Shown one piece after another: positions 8,811 to 18,282 of a stretch of DNA of 64,000 nucleotides (position 1 is its first letter; every line of letters starts with the position of its first letter). The notes below the pieces were generated by a model. It was not told the origin of the DNA and searched no databases. It saw only the letters and a program-made list of their open reading frames with translations. The translations under genes and the position numbers were made by a program. The stretch spans positions 62,001 through 126,000 of the forward strand of contig FNSS01000002.1 in assembly GCA_900104855.1 (NCBI GenBank), given 5' to 3'. This DNA comes from Rhizobiales bacterium GAS188 (lineage in GTDB: Bacteria > Pseudomonadota > Alphaproteobacteria > Rhizobiales > Beijerinckiaceae).

Positions 8811-9653
8811 ATGTCGAATGACTTTCAGGACGGTTGGCTGCAACTGGACGGCATGCGGTTCCATTACACGGAATGGGGATCGCGCGCCGCTCCACCGCTA
8901 CTGATGCTGCACGGCCTGAACGTCCAATGCCACACTTGGGACCCCTTCGCCCGTGTGCTTGCTGATGATTACTACGTCATCTGCATGGATCTTCGCGGAC
9001 ATGGCGACAGCGATTGGTCGAGGGCTGGATACCGCGTCCAATCGTTCGCCCGCGACGTGCACAACTTCATCGACGCGCTTGGAGTGGGACCAGTGCACCT
9101 CGTCGGGCACTCCAACGGAGTTCGTGTTGGGATCGCGGTCGCCGGAGAAAGGCCGGAGGCGGTCCGCAGCCTTGCACTGTCGGACGCAGGACCAGCAAAC
9201 TCGCCGAGCGGCGCAACCGCCATGCGCGACTTCATTCAGGCAACCACGAACCTGCGCGGCTTCCGCAACGACGCCGAAGCGCGTCAGTTCTATCTGGGTT
9301 ACCACCCGGAGTGGCAGCCGGAGTTCATCGATCTGCACGTGAAATACCAGCTGCGCACGAATTGGGCGGGCAAGCTCGTCCCGAAAGCCGATCCCGATCT
9401 CCAGTGGATCACCGGCTCGATCAGCCTGCCCGACGTGAAATATCTTTGGAAGATGGCGGAGCGCTTGGTGATGCCGACCCAGCTTATGGTGGGACGCACC
9501 AGCAACGTTCTCGACGAGGAGGTGGTCAACAAGATGCTGAAGACGATGCCCAATGCCAAGCTCGCGTGGTTCGACGCAGGTCACTACTTCCTTCGCGAAA
9601 AGCCGGACGAGTTTCTCGAGGTCCTTCGGAAGTTCCTGGCGGAGTGCGCCTGA
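8811..9653 (+). CDS. alpha/beta hydrolase
   Basis: A 280-residue alpha/beta-hydrolase fold protein. The oxyanion-hole motif LMLHGLN is near residue 32, the nucleophile elbow GHSNG puts Ser at residue 101, and the C-terminal His lies in FDAGHYFLREKP. It resembles C-C bond hydrolases, lactonases and epoxide hydrolases, which cannot be told apart here. Its TGA overlaps the ATG of the next gene (TGATG), indicating translational coupling. A role in hydrolysing a lactone or ring-cleavage product is inferred from the locus. Confidence 0.92.
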   Translation: MSNDFQDGWLQLDGMRFHYTEWGSRAAPPLLMLHGLNVQCHTWDPFARVLADDYYVICMDLRGHGDSDWSRAGYRVQSFARDVHNFIDALGVGPVHLVGHSNGVRVGIAVAGERPEAVRSLALSDAGPANSPSGATAMRDFIQATTNLRGFRNDAEARQFYLGYHPEWQPEFIDLHVKYQLRTNWAGKLVPKADPDLQWITGSISLPDVKYLWKMAERLVMPTQLMVGRTSNVLDEEVVNKMLKTMPNAKLAWFDAGHYFLREKPDEFLEVLRKFLAECA

Positions 9654-10540
9654 TGATCAGCGCGAGGACCCGTTATGCTCGAATGAAGAGCATTCTCGAA
9701 GTTCCGATCTCGAACGAGAAGTTCTGGTCGAAAGTGCCTTCCGCGCCTGCCGACGCGATCATGATGGACCTCGAGGACTCCGCCACCCCCGATAACAAGG
9801 CGGTGGTGCGCGAGAAGATCCTCGATGCGCTCAAGCGGCCGGACTACTTCGGCGGGCGTCAGATCATCGTTCGCGTCAACAATCTGGCCACGCCTTGGGG
9901 ACGGGACGACCTCGAAGCGATGGCGGCAGCTCCAGGCGACCTGATCATTTGCTATCCTAAGGTCGCGTCGCCCGAGGAGGCGCGCGAGGTCCGTAACGTG
10001 ATCGCGGCTGCCGACCCGGACCGCGGACTCTACCTTATGGTCGAGACCGCTCGGGCCATGATCGAACTCGACCGCATCGCCAGCTGCGATGGCGTCGTCG
10101 GACTCCACTTCGGTTACGTCGATTACGCCGCCGATGTCGGCTCCAAGGCGTTCGACGACGCAGGCGACGACCTCTATGCGCCGTCCAACCACTATGGCCG
10201 GACCAAGATTGCCGTCGCGGCAGCAGCCTACGGGCTCTTCGCGACAGGCGGATCGCTGATACCCCAGTACCGGGATTTACAGAAGGTGACGCGCTTCATC
10301 CGCAGCTGGGCGGATCTCGGCTACACCGCTTGTATCGCCCTCTCGCCGGCTCATCTGGACATCATCAACCGCACGATGACGCCGAGCCCTGACGAAATCG
10401 AGGCGGCGAAGCTGGTCAGCACGACCTACGAGGCCGCCGTCCGCAACGGCGATCCTGCGGCCGTGCTGAATGGGAAGGTCATCACCAACCCTGATTACCG
10501 GGTTGCCCAGCTCGTGCTTGTGCGCGGTGGCGCCGCCTAG
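9653..10540 (+). CDS. HpcH/HpaI aldolase / citrate lyase beta-like protein
   Basis: 295 residues of the CitE/HpcH TIM-barrel family, which cleaves or forms C-C bonds in malyl-, citramalyl- or similar acyl-CoA thioesters. Family features are MMDLEDSATPDNK near the N-terminus, a metal-ligand Glu in LMVETARAM and an Asp in YVDYAADVGSK. The ATG at 9653 overlaps the alpha/beta hydrolase stop; the frame is open much further upstream but that is a shadow of the hydrolase gene. A second CitE-like gene follows at 11.95 kb. Confidence 0.9.
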   Translation: MISARTRYARMKSILEVPISNEKFWSKVPSAPADAIMMDLEDSATPDNKAVVREKILDALKRPDYFGGRQIIVRVNNLATPWGRDDLEAMAAAPGDLIICYPKVASPEEAREVRNVIAAADPDRGLYLMVETARAMIELDRIASCDGVVGLHFGYVDYAADVGSKAFDDAGDDLYAPSNHYGRTKIAVAAAAYGLFATGGSLIPQYRDLQKVTRFIRSWADLGYTACIALSPAHLDIINRTMTPSPDEIEAAKLVSTTYEAAVRNGDPAAVLNGKVITNPDYRVAQLVLVRGGAA

Positions 10541-10569
10541 ACCACCACCAAAATAGCCGGAGGTCTGTC

Positions 10570-11955
10570 ATGAACGCGCAAGCAACCGAAGGATGGGTGC
10601 TCCAGCTGTCTTGCCTGCTGACCGATATCGGTCGGAGCGAGCTTCCGGAGGCCGCGACCAAGGCGGCGAAAAACAGGCTGCTGCATGCTTTCGGCGTATC
10701 CCTTGCCAACAGCCGGTTGCCGGCGGCGGAGGTAGCCTGGAAAACCATGGGAGGGAGTTCCGGCCCATGCTTCGCGTTTGGCCGCGAGCGCCGGATCGAC
10801 GCCGGAGATGCGGCTTTCATCAATGGCGTGATCGGCCATGGGAGCTTGCTTGAAGATTGCGGGCCCGGCGGGCTACGCGAAGGCAGTCATCCCGGAACCT
10901 TCGTCATACCGGCTGCCCTCGCCGCGGCCGAAAGCTGTGCGGCCAGTGGCAAGACCTTCATCGCCGGACTCGTGGTGGGCTACGAGGCGGTGAGCCGCAT
11001 CGGGGCGGCCGCTTCGTCGAGCGTCGTGCAGCGCCGGTTTCGTCCCGTCGGCATCATGGCCGCGTTCGGCGCCGCTGCGGCCGCGGCAATGATCTTCGAG
11101 GCGGAGGCGGAGCAAATGGCAGCCGCGCTTTCGATTGCCGCCAACCTGGCCGGCGGCTCGACCCAGGGAATTTTCGAGGGCACGATGGAGCCCTATTTCC
11201 AGGCAGGGTTCGGCGCGCGTAACGGCCTGTTCGCGGCGCGGCTCGCCCTCGCCGGCGCCGCAACGACCCGGCAGGCGCTCGAAGGCGAGTTCGGCTTCTT
11301 CCAGACATACGGCGGGGAGCCCGGCAAGCTGGACGCCTTGCTTGGGCCCAGGCCGCAGCTTGGCATCGCCGTGGTCGGGACCAAGCGCTTCGCCGTTTGC
11401 CTGCAGAACCAGCAAACGCTGGCGCTGATCGTGGACGGGCTCGACGCACCGCTGACCGCGGATGTGATTGAGCGCGTCGTGATCCGTCGCCCGCAATTTG
11501 GCACGAATGGGCTGAACAGCCCGGGCGTATCGCGAAGCGCGCCCTTCGATAACATGCTCTCGGCGCAAATGTCCGCGCGCTTTACCGCGGCGGCAGCGAT
11601 TCTGGGAAAACCGGTCGACGATCCCGTCTTCTTCAACAGCCATCATGCCGACAAGGACATCACCGAACTGACCCGGCGTATCGATCTCGAGCCGGCTGCG
11701 GACGATTCCGTCGCAGTCGAGCTCCATCTGCGCAATGGACGAAAGGTTGCGCTGGACGCAAACAAGTCCGGCGTCCTCTTCCCGGATGACGATGTCATCC
11801 GCGACTCATTCTTGCGCCGCGCCCGATCGGTGCAGGGCGGCAAGGCATCGACCACCGCCGAGCTCATCGACGAACTCGGCACCCTGAACGATGTCGGTCG
11901 TCTCACTGAGGCGATGGCGATGGTCCGAGCGCACGAGCCCTCCCAACTCGGATGA
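10570..11955 (+). CDS. MmgE/PrpD family protein
   Basis: 461 residues of the MmgE/PrpD fold, which includes 2-methylcitrate dehydratase and cis-aconitate decarboxylase. The all-helical N-terminal domain has FINGVIGHGSLLEDC (usual family text is NG...H..D), and an alanine-rich central part matches family proteins. It overlaps the next gene (ATGA, 11952-11955). It probably dehydrates or decarboxylates a branched tri- or dicarboxylate; being next to two CitE-like proteins and a mesaconyl-CoA hydratase-like protein, a C5-C7 branched acid is a reasonable guess. Confidence 0.9.
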   Translation: MNAQATEGWVLQLSCLLTDIGRSELPEAATKAAKNRLLHAFGVSLANSRLPAAEVAWKTMGGSSGPCFAFGRERRIDAGDAAFINGVIGHGSLLEDCGPGGLREGSHPGTFVIPAALAAAESCAASGKTFIAGLVVGYEAVSRIGAAASSSVVQRRFRPVGIMAAFGAAAAAAMIFEAEAEQMAAALSIAANLAGGSTQGIFEGTMEPYFQAGFGARNGLFAARLALAGAATTRQALEGEFGFFQTYGGEPGKLDALLGPRPQLGIAVVGTKRFAVCLQNQQTLALIVDGLDAPLTADVIERVVIRRPQFGTNGLNSPGVSRSAPFDNMLSAQMSARFTAAAAILGKPVDDPVFFNSHHADKDITELTRRIDLEPAADDSVAVELHLRNGRKVALDANKSGVLFPDDDVIRDSFLRRARSVQGGKASTTAELIDELGTLNDVGRLTEAMAMVRAHEPSQLG

Positions 11956-12860
11956 GCGCGAGGACGAAACACCGAGAGAACGTTACGCTGCTACGCAGCG
12001 CTCTCTTCACCCCTGCGGACAAGCTTGACCGATTTGCAAAAGGCTACGCATCCGGAGCCGATGCCGTGGTGGTCGATCTCGAGGACGGGGTCGGACTGAG
12101 TGCTAAGCAAGCGGCTCGCAACGCGCTATTGGAACTCGTGCCCAAACTGCCGGAAAGCTGCTTCTGGATTCTGCGGATCAATCACGTCAAGACGAGAGAA
12201 GGGCTCCTTGACCTGCTTGCGATCGAGACAATGGGCATCAAACCGCCCGTGATCATGCTGCCCAAAACAGAGTCGACAGCGGAAATCGAAATCGCCGTCG
12301 CTCACCTCTCCGATCGGACCGGAACTCCGACCATCATCGCTCTGGTGGAAAGCGCCGAAGGGCTCTCGCAAGCGGAAAACCTCGCGCGACACCCTGCGGT
12401 CGGAGCCCTCGCGTTCGGCGGTGCCGATCTGGCGAGCGATCTCGATGCGGAATTGGCGTGGGAGCCAATGCTATTCGCGCGCAGCCGTCTGGTGCAGGCA
12501 TCGGCGTTGGGCGGCGCGGCCGCATGGGACGTACCCTACCTGAAGATCGCAGACCTCGAGGGCCTCAGACGCGAGGCCGCTTCCGCTAGGGCGCTCGGGT
12601 TCCGCGGCAAGCTTGCGATTCATCCCGGCCAGATTGCGATCATCAACTCGGTCTTCACACCCGATGCCGATCAGCTTGCCTTCGCCCGGCGCGTCGTGGC
12701 CGCGTCTGAACAGGCTGGCGGCGGAGTCGTCGTAGTCGACGCGAACATGGTCGATCGCCCGATCTTGAAGGCCGCGCAACGAGCGATCTCGCGGGCCGAA
12801 CCGCGACGGAGCTCCCGGCAGGAAGCGCAGATCCCGGATGACAGGGGCCCTCTTCCATGA
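11952..12860 (+). CDS. CitE-like (citramalyl/malyl-CoA) lyase
   Basis: 302 residues, a clear CitE/HpcH family member. It shows LRSALFTPADKLDRFAK, VVVDLEDGV, the metal-ligand Glu in IALVESAEGL, FGGADLASDLD, and KLAIHPGQIAIIN near the C-terminus. It overlaps both neighbours by 4 bp (ATGA), so expression is coupled to PrpD and MaoC. It is more canonical than the paralogue at 9653. Cleavage of a (methyl)malyl- or citramalyl-CoA-type thioester is the family reaction. Confidence 0.92.
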   Translation: MSARTKHRENVTLLRSALFTPADKLDRFAKGYASGADAVVVDLEDGVGLSAKQAARNALLELVPKLPESCFWILRINHVKTREGLLDLLAIETMGIKPPVIMLPKTESTAEIEIAVAHLSDRTGTPTIIALVESAEGLSQAENLARHPAVGALAFGGADLASDLDAELAWEPMLFARSRLVQASALGGAAAWDVPYLKIADLEGLRREAASARALGFRGKLAIHPGQIAIINSVFTPDADQLAFARRVVAASEQAGGGVVVVDANMVDRPILKAAQRAISRAEPRRSSRQEAQIPDDRGPLP

Positions 12861-13903
12861 GCAAGTTCGGTTACGTCCGTGTCGGGCCGCGGCGGTTCAG
12901 GGAGCGCTTTGGCCTCAGTTTCGAGGATGTCGAGCTTGGCATGCGGATCCGCCATCGGCCTGGCGTGGACGTTTCCCAGCAAGACAATCGCGACGATTCA
13001 GTCGAGCTCCTCAACAACGCTCACCTGCACTATGATAGCCAGTACGCAGCTCATACCGAGTGGCGGCGTCCGCTGAGTGTGAGCACGATGACGGTGCAGC
13101 GGTTCCTCGCCCTAGTATCGCGAAGCTGGTACCGGCGACGGGCGATCATTGGAATAGACAGCATCTCCTTGACCCGGCCGGTGATCGGCGACGACACGCT
13201 GTATTCCGAGTCGACCGTGACGGCGCTCGACGGCGGCGCCGATCCCGACGTGGGTCGGGTTTCTCTCGATATTGCAGGCAAGAATCGCCAGGGCGACACC
13301 GTGGCCAGGATTTCGTGCACCTTCGAAGTCTATCGCCGGGGCCGTCATCCTGAAGACGATCCGCAGGCGCTCCCCGCGGAGGAAGAACGTTTCAGCCTCT
13401 ACCACGTGGCCGCGGACGGAGCGCTCGTCGAGCAGACCGGGCTGGTGTTCGAGGATTTAGCGCCGGAGGAAACTTTCGTTCATTGGCCAGGACGAACGGT
13501 TCTAGCCGATGAAAGCCGCCGTCAAGCGCTACGTTCGCTGGAGATCAATCCACGCTGGCATGACGAGGCCTATCTGCGCAAATACGCGCAGATAAAGCCC
13601 ACCATATACGAACCCCTTGTCATTGGGGTCGTTACCGCGCTGACCACGCGCACCTTCGGACGCGTGGTCGCCAACCTCGGCTGGACGGACATCGCTCTGC
13701 CGCGGCCTGTCCGGCCAGGGGAGACGATATACGCGGAGTCGACCGTTCGAACGGTCAGGGCGTCCAATTCGCGACCTGATCAGGGTATCGCGACAGTTGA
13801 GACGCGTGGCTTCGTGGAGAACGGCGATCTGGTTTGCCAATATCAGCGTGCCCTGCTCATTTATCGGCGCGGGGCGGGGCCTTACCAGGATGCCGGGTAT
13901 TGA
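12857..13903 (+). CDS. double-hotdog MaoC-like dehydratase (mesaconyl-CoA hydratase type)
   Basis: 348 residues with two hotdog halves, as in mesaconyl-CoA hydratases. The first half carries LLNNAHLHYDSQYA (the family N...H..Y.. helix) and the second half (about 190-340) carries FVHWPGRTV and VIGVVTALTTRTFGR. The expected activity is hydration of an enoyl-CoA or dehydration of a hydroxyacyl-CoA. It is coupled to the CitE-like lyase upstream; this hydratase-lyase pairing is also found in itaconate/mesaconate degradation. The stop overlaps the TTG start of the next gene. Confidence 0.88.
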   Translation: MSKFGYVRVGPRRFRERFGLSFEDVELGMRIRHRPGVDVSQQDNRDDSVELLNNAHLHYDSQYAAHTEWRRPLSVSTMTVQRFLALVSRSWYRRRAIIGIDSISLTRPVIGDDTLYSESTVTALDGGADPDVGRVSLDIAGKNRQGDTVARISCTFEVYRRGRHPEDDPQALPAEEERFSLYHVAADGALVEQTGLVFEDLAPEETFVHWPGRTVLADESRRQALRSLEINPRWHDEAYLRKYAQIKPTIYEPLVIGVVTALTTRTFGRVVANLGWTDIALPRPVRPGETIYAESTVRTVRASNSRPDQGIATVETRGFVENGDLVCQYQRALLIYRRGAGPYQDAGY

Positions 13904-14691
13904 CCGGGCGAGCCCGGCTCACCAACAAGGTGGCGGTCGTCACCGGCTCCGCAAAGGGGATCGGCCGCGCGATCGCCATAACCCTTGCCGAGGAAGGCGC
14001 CATCATCGTTGCAGCCGACATTGACACGGAGGCCGGCGCGGCGACCTTGGCGGAGATCCGCGACATCAGCCCTCGATCCACTTTCGAGCGCGTCAACATT
14101 GCCGACCACGCCGAGGTCGCCGCGTTCGTCGACCACCTTGTTCGCCAGTTCGGCGGCATCGACATCCTTGTCAACAACGCAGGCGTGACTCGGCAAATCG
14201 ATTTCTTCGACCTCAAGCCTGAAGAGGTGGACTGGATTGTCGGCGTGAATATCAAGGGTACCTTCTCGATGATGCAAGCCGTCGCGCGTGTCATGCGGGA
14301 GAGAAGGGAAGGACGCATCGTCAATATCTCTTCGATTGCCGGCAAGGGCTATCGGAACACGTCCAATATCGTCTACGCCGCGTCGAAGGGCGCCCTCATT
14401 GCGATGACACGGATCGCGGCGGTTCAGCTTGGAAAATACGGCATCGCCGTCAACGCGGTGTGCCCCGGACTGACGGAGACCGAACTCATGGCTGCGTGGC
14501 TCGAGCGTCGAGCCAAGGAGGGCCGCAAACTGCAGCACGATCTCATCAAGGAGTTGCTGGCAGACAGCGTACTGCTTCGAATCAATACCCCTCTCGACGT
14601 CGCCCAAGCCGTGCTCTTCCTCGCCTCCGACGCATCCCAGAACATTACGGGGCAGTCCTTGAACGTCGACAGCGGAATGATGTGGGACTGA
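13900..14691 (+). CDS. short-chain dehydrogenase/reductase
   Basis: About 263 residues, a classical SDR. It has the cofactor motif VTGSAKGIGRAIA, the NNAG motif, catalytic Ser in VNISSIAGKGY, and the Y-x-x-x-K pair in VYAASKGAL. The TTG at 13900 overlaps the MaoC stop (TTGA) with AGGA about 10 bases upstream, and gives the usual SDR N-terminus; the ATG at 13834 would read through the MaoC gene. The substrate is unknown; oxidation of a hydroxyl or hydroxyacyl-CoA in this pathway is inferred. Confidence 0.88.
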   Translation: MTGRARLTNKVAVVTGSAKGIGRAIAITLAEEGAIIVAADIDTEAGAATLAEIRDISPRSTFERVNIADHAEVAAFVDHLVRQFGGIDILVNNAGVTRQIDFFDLKPEEVDWIVGVNIKGTFSMMQAVARVMRERREGRIVNISSIAGKGYRNTSNIVYAASKGALIAMTRIAAVQLGKYGIAVNAVCPGLTETELMAAWLERRAKEGRKLQHDLIKELLADSVLLRINTPLDVAQAVLFLASDASQNITGQSLNVDSGMMWD

Positions 14692-14717
14692 AGCTTATTT
14701 CGTGAAGCAGGAATGAC

Positions 14718-15677
14718 ATGAAGCGGATCTCGTTCTCCAAGCAGGTTGCCATCGTGACCGGTTCAGGAAGGGGCATCGGCCGAAGCTACGCCCTCGAGCT
14801 CGCCCGCCGCGGAGCGAGCGTCGTGGTCAACGACATTGGTGAGAGCGAGAGGCCTGGCAAATCCCGCGCCCAATCGGTCGTTGACGAGATCAGCTCTGCG
14901 GGCGGCCGCGCGGTGGCTTCGGAGCACAACGTAACGACGATCAAGGGGGGCCAGGCGATAACCGACCTCGCCATGGAGCGTTTCGGATCCGTCGACATTG
15001 TGATCAATAATGCTGGCTTCCTGCGCCGAGGCATGTTCGACGACCTTCCGCCGAAGCACGTCAAGCAGGTCATAGGCGTCCACCTGCTCGGTGCCTTCTA
15101 CGTGACCCAACCGGCCTGGAAGCATATGAAGCGGAACGCGTACGGGCGCGTCGTACTGACCAGCTCTGCGGCCAGTTTCGGGATGCAGGGCAATAGCAAC
15201 TACGTGGCGGCGAAGGCGGGACTCCTCGGCCTGGTCGCGGCGCTCTCCCTCGAGGGCGCCGATCACGGGATCAAGGTGAATGGCATCCTTCCCTTGGCCC
15301 GGTCGATGATCACCGTGGACAGTCCTGCGACCGCCGTTTCCGCCCCCGACGCCGCCGCCAACGTGGCGATCCAGCGCGAGCTTGGGGACAGGGCGACGCT
15401 CGAGGCGGTTGCGGCGGCCACGCTTTATTTGGCCAGCGACCAGTGCTCCATCTCCGGGCATTCGATCTCAGCCGTCGCCGGGCGCTATTCCCGCACCTTC
15501 CTCGGTGTTACCGAAGGCTGGCTGAGCCCGGACGTCGCCGGCGTCACTCTCGAGGACTTCAGAGACAATCTTGCAGAGGTGATCGACTCTTCCGCGGTCA
15601 CCGAGGTGAAGTCGATGAGCGACGAATACGCCAGCGTGCTCGATCGCGTCAACGAGCTGGCCCGCCACCAGTCCTGA
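14718..15677 (+). CDS. SDR of the (3R)-hydroxyacyl-CoA dehydrogenase (HSD17B4-like) type
   Basis: A 319-residue SDR with VTGSGRGIGRSYALELARRG, the VVNDIGES stretch typical of the dehydrogenase domain of peroxisomal multifunctional enzyme 2, NNAG, catalytic Ser in LTSSAASFG, and YVAAKAG. The C-terminal extension after about residue 250 is also typical. It probably oxidises the product of the MaoC hydratase. It is the last gene of the rightward operon, ending 29 bp from the convergent SDR gene. Confidence 0.9.
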   Translation: MKRISFSKQVAIVTGSGRGIGRSYALELARRGASVVVNDIGESERPGKSRAQSVVDEISSAGGRAVASEHNVTTIKGGQAITDLAMERFGSVDIVINNAGFLRRGMFDDLPPKHVKQVIGVHLLGAFYVTQPAWKHMKRNAYGRVVLTSSAASFGMQGNSNYVAAKAGLLGLVAALSLEGADHGIKVNGILPLARSMITVDSPATAVSAPDAAANVAIQRELGDRATLEAVAAATLYLASDQCSISGHSISAVAGRYSRTFLGVTEGWLSPDVAGVTLEDFRDNLAEVIDSSAVTEVKSMSDEYASVLDRVNELARHQS

Positions 15678-15706
15678 CGCGTCATGCCTGCGAAGCTCGG
15701 CGGGCG

Positions 15707-16570
15707 CTACTCGCCCTGAATCGCCGCGGCCATGACGATCGGCATCACGGCCGTGGCGCCACCGTCCACCGGCAGCGAATGTCCAGTGATGTAGGCCGCC
15801 TCGTCACTCGCCAGAAACAGGACGGCATATGCCACGTCCCAACCCGAGCCTTCCGTCCCGAGCAAGCTGGCGCGAGCGCGCTTGCGACGGATCATGTCCG
15901 ATCCGGCGCCATCCCAACCCTTGAAGCTAAGCCCCATGGGGATCGCCACATGTCCTGGCGCCACGTTGTTCACCCGTATGCCGAAGCGGCCATATTCGAA
16001 GGCCTGGGCCTTGGTCATCGCCATGATGCCCCCCTTCGAGGCGGAATATGCGATCCCGCCACCCGCAACCAGTCCAGCGATCGAGGAAATGTGGACAATC
16101 GAGCCCGCCCTCCGTGCCCTCATCTCCGGCAGCACGGCATCGGACATGAACTTCGACCCCTTCAGGTTGATACTCAGGATGTCGTCCCACATCGACTCGA
16201 GATTTTCCTGCTCGCCCGGAGCAATGGCCGCATTGTTGACGAGAATGTCGATCCTCCCGAAGGCAGCAAGCGATGTTGCGACTGCCTCTGCGCAAGATGC
16301 GGACTTGGTGATGTCTGCGACGACGACGATCGATTTCCCGCCGATCCGATCGATTGCGGCCTTGGTATGGCCGGCCCGCGCATCGTCGATGTCTAAGATG
16401 ACGACATTCGCCCCTTTGGCGGCGAAAAGCACGGCGATGTCGGATCCGGTCCCGCCGAGCTCTCCCGCGGAACCTGCGCCGGTCACGATCGCCGTCCTTC
16501 CAGATAATCGGTTGTCGCGCGCAATTTCTGGGACCGAAAGTTCAGGCGCTTGCACCGGATACTCCTCCAT
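15707..16570 (-). CDS. short-chain dehydrogenase/reductase, P450 partner
   Basis: A 287-residue SDR with an extended cofactor loop (TGAGSAGELGGTGSDIA), NNAAI, catalytic Ser in VHISSIAG and YSASKGG. It is 35 bp downstream of the cytochrome P450 gene in the same operon, so it most likely oxidises the alcohol made by the P450 to a ketone, which would supply the diketone for the crotonase-type hydrolase two genes upstream. An N-terminal extension of about 25 residues precedes the Rossmann fold. Substrate is inferred from context. Confidence 0.88.
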   Translation of the reverse strand: MEEYPVQAPELSVPEIARDNRLSGRTAIVTGAGSAGELGGTGSDIAVLFAAKGANVVILDIDDARAGHTKAAIDRIGGKSIVVVADITKSASCAEAVATSLAAFGRIDILVNNAAIAPGEQENLESMWDDILSINLKGSKFMSDAVLPEMRARRAGSIVHISSIAGLVAGGGIAYSASKGGIMAMTKAQAFEYGRFGIRVNNVAPGHVAIPMGLSFKGWDGAGSDMIRRKRARASLLGTEGSGWDVAYAVLFLASDEAAYITGHSLPVDGGATAVMPIVMAAAIQGE

Positions 16571-16605
16571 GGTCTCGAGCGCGCCGGACTGCCGGGTCCG
16601 GCTTG

Positions 16606-17847
16606 CTACGCGCTGACGCGGAGAGGAAGCGCCTTCATCGTCCGCAGCGTATTGATGCGCTTGTAGGAAGGTGGTTCAGTTCCGAGGAACTCCAGCTTCG
16701 ATGCCCGCCTGACGAGCGCCTTTAGCAAAGCTTCCGCCTCGTACTTCGCAACAAGCAGCCCGATGCACTTATGCGCGCCAGCGCCGAAGGCGAGATGGCT
16801 GCTGAGATCCGCTCGCTGCAGATCGAATTTTTGGGGATCACGCCACTTGCGCGGATCCCTATTGGCGGACGCCGTGAAGATCCCGACCTTCTTGTCCCCT
16901 TCCAGCTGCACGCCGCTTAGCTCACACCCTTTCTCGATGGTCACACGGTGCGAGACGCGGAACGGTGACACGTGGCGCAGCGCTTCGTCGAAAGCCAGCA
17001 TGGACTTTTCCGGGTTCGCGCGCAGCCAGTTCCAAGCCTCCGGGTTCTGCGTGAGCTGGTAGAGCGCCGCTGTGATCCCGGCGATTGTCGTGTCGAACCC
17101 GCCGCGGAACAGGACGCGCACGAAGCCGATCGCGGTTCCCTTGTCGAAGATGCCCGCATCCTCGGCTTCGTACATTTGTGCGCCCATCCCACCCGGGATC
17201 ATGTTGTGGCGCTTGAACGACTCTTCGAACTCCGGAAGGTATTTCTCCACTCTGGCGAACGCGGCGCGGTAGAGGTCGTTGAATGGGCCGTTCGCGTTGA
17301 AATTGAGATCGCCGAACAGAAGCACGGTTTCTGGGTTCACCTTGATGCCCACCGTGTCTGGGAACACATCGAGTATGTACGGCTCGACCAGGTCGTGCAC
17401 GCCATCGAACGTGCCCCTCGCAACCATCTGGTCAAGGTATTCTTCCGCCTTCCGGTCGAACCTGCTGCGTGCCTCGCGCATTGCCGTCGGTGACATGATC
17501 TTCAGCATCCCGCTACGGGCTCTGGCGTGCACGTCCGGCTCGACTTCCATGAGCGGGTTCTTGTCGCGCAGCGATTCCGGCTTGCGGATATCGGTGAGGC
17601 CGACTCCCGCGGTGCACCAGAAGCGCGTCTGATCACTGAACACCTCTTCCGCTTCTTTGAAGCGGCCCACCGCGTACATCGCGTAGGGCTTGAGCCAGAC
17701 GACCGGCCCGGCGTCGCGCAGCGCCTCCTCGAACGGGTAAGGATTGTCGATGACCTCGTCGCAATAAGGATCGATGTCGAGGATCGGCACCTGCGGATCG
17801 CTCGGGAGCGAATCCCCGTGATGTGCGACGTCAACTGCATTGCTCAT
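16606..17847 (-). CDS. cytochrome P450 (bacterial class I)
   Basis: 413 residues, soluble bacterial-size P450. The heme-ligand Cys is in FGAGAHKCIGLLVAKYE, the K-helix ExxR in EALRHVSPFR, and the I-helix oxygen-activation stretch reads FRGGFDTTIAG, where the usual acidic residue before the threonines is kept. It hydroxylates a small hydrophobic molecule using electrons from the adjacent [2Fe-2S] ferredoxin and probably the reductase at 0.9-2.1 kb. Its neighbours (SDR, ferredoxin, crotonase-type hydrolase) suggest a monoterpenoid or other alicyclic substrate. Confidence 0.94.
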   Translation of the reverse strand: MSNAVDVAHHGDSLPSDPQVPILDIDPYCDEVIDNPYPFEEALRDAGPVVWLKPYAMYAVGRFKEAEEVFSDQTRFWCTAGVGLTDIRKPESLRDKNPLMEVEPDVHARARSGMLKIMSPTAMREARSRFDRKAEEYLDQMVARGTFDGVHDLVEPYILDVFPDTVGIKVNPETVLLFGDLNFNANGPFNDLYRAAFARVEKYLPEFEESFKRHNMIPGGMGAQMYEAEDAGIFDKGTAIGFVRVLFRGGFDTTIAGITAALYQLTQNPEAWNWLRANPEKSMLAFDEALRHVSPFRVSHRVTIEKGCELSGVQLEGDKKVGIFTASANRDPRKWRDPQKFDLQRADLSSHLAFGAGAHKCIGLLVAKYEAEALLKALVRRASKLEFLGTEPPSYKRINTLRTMKALPLRVSA

Positions 17848-17901
17848 GTTGCTGTTCCTCCAGGAAGGGCCGCCTGAGGCGTGGGCACAGGATGAAACTC
17901 G

Positions 17902-18225
17902 CTAGGCGGCCGGCACTCTCAGGATGATCCCGTCCAATTCCGGCGCTGCCTTGATCTGGCACGAGAGCCTGCTGCGGGGTGTCGGAGGCACCTCGGCAAA
18001 CTCGAGCATTTCGGTTTCGGTGCTCGTCTTTTCGCCGAGATCCACCGGCGCATGTTCGATGATGACGTGGCAGGTCGCGCAAGCGAGCGCGCCGCCGCAC
18101 TCTCCAATGACGCCTGCGATGTCGTTCGCAACGGCTGCCTCCATCAGCGAATGCCCGATCGGCACATTCGCGGTGGTCTCCGACCCATCCTTGTTGATCC
18201 AAGTCACTCTGATCGTTTCCGGCAT
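17902..18225 (-). CDS. [2Fe-2S] ferredoxin (adrenodoxin/putidaredoxin type)
   Basis: A 107-residue plant/adrenodoxin-fold ferredoxin. Cluster ligands are C-x5-C-x2-C in GECGGALACATCHV plus the later Cys in RLSCQIK. It lies 54 bp upstream of the P450 gene and is almost certainly its electron donor. The reductase would be the putidaredoxin-reductase-type gene at the other end of the locus. Confidence 0.94.
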   Translation of the reverse strand: MPETIRVTWINKDGSETTANVPIGHSLMEAAVANDIAGVIGECGGALACATCHVIIEHAPVDLGEKTSTETEMLEFAEVPPTPRSRLSCQIKAAPELDGIILRVPAA

Positions 18226-18282
18226 TTTCCTATCCTGGTGGGATACAACGCGCGGGGGTACGGCGCGACGTTTCCTCTGGGG

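Noticed and set aside
10873-11727. 284-codon - strand frame opposite MmgE/PrpD
   Set aside because: Shadow of a clear family member; no start-site support.
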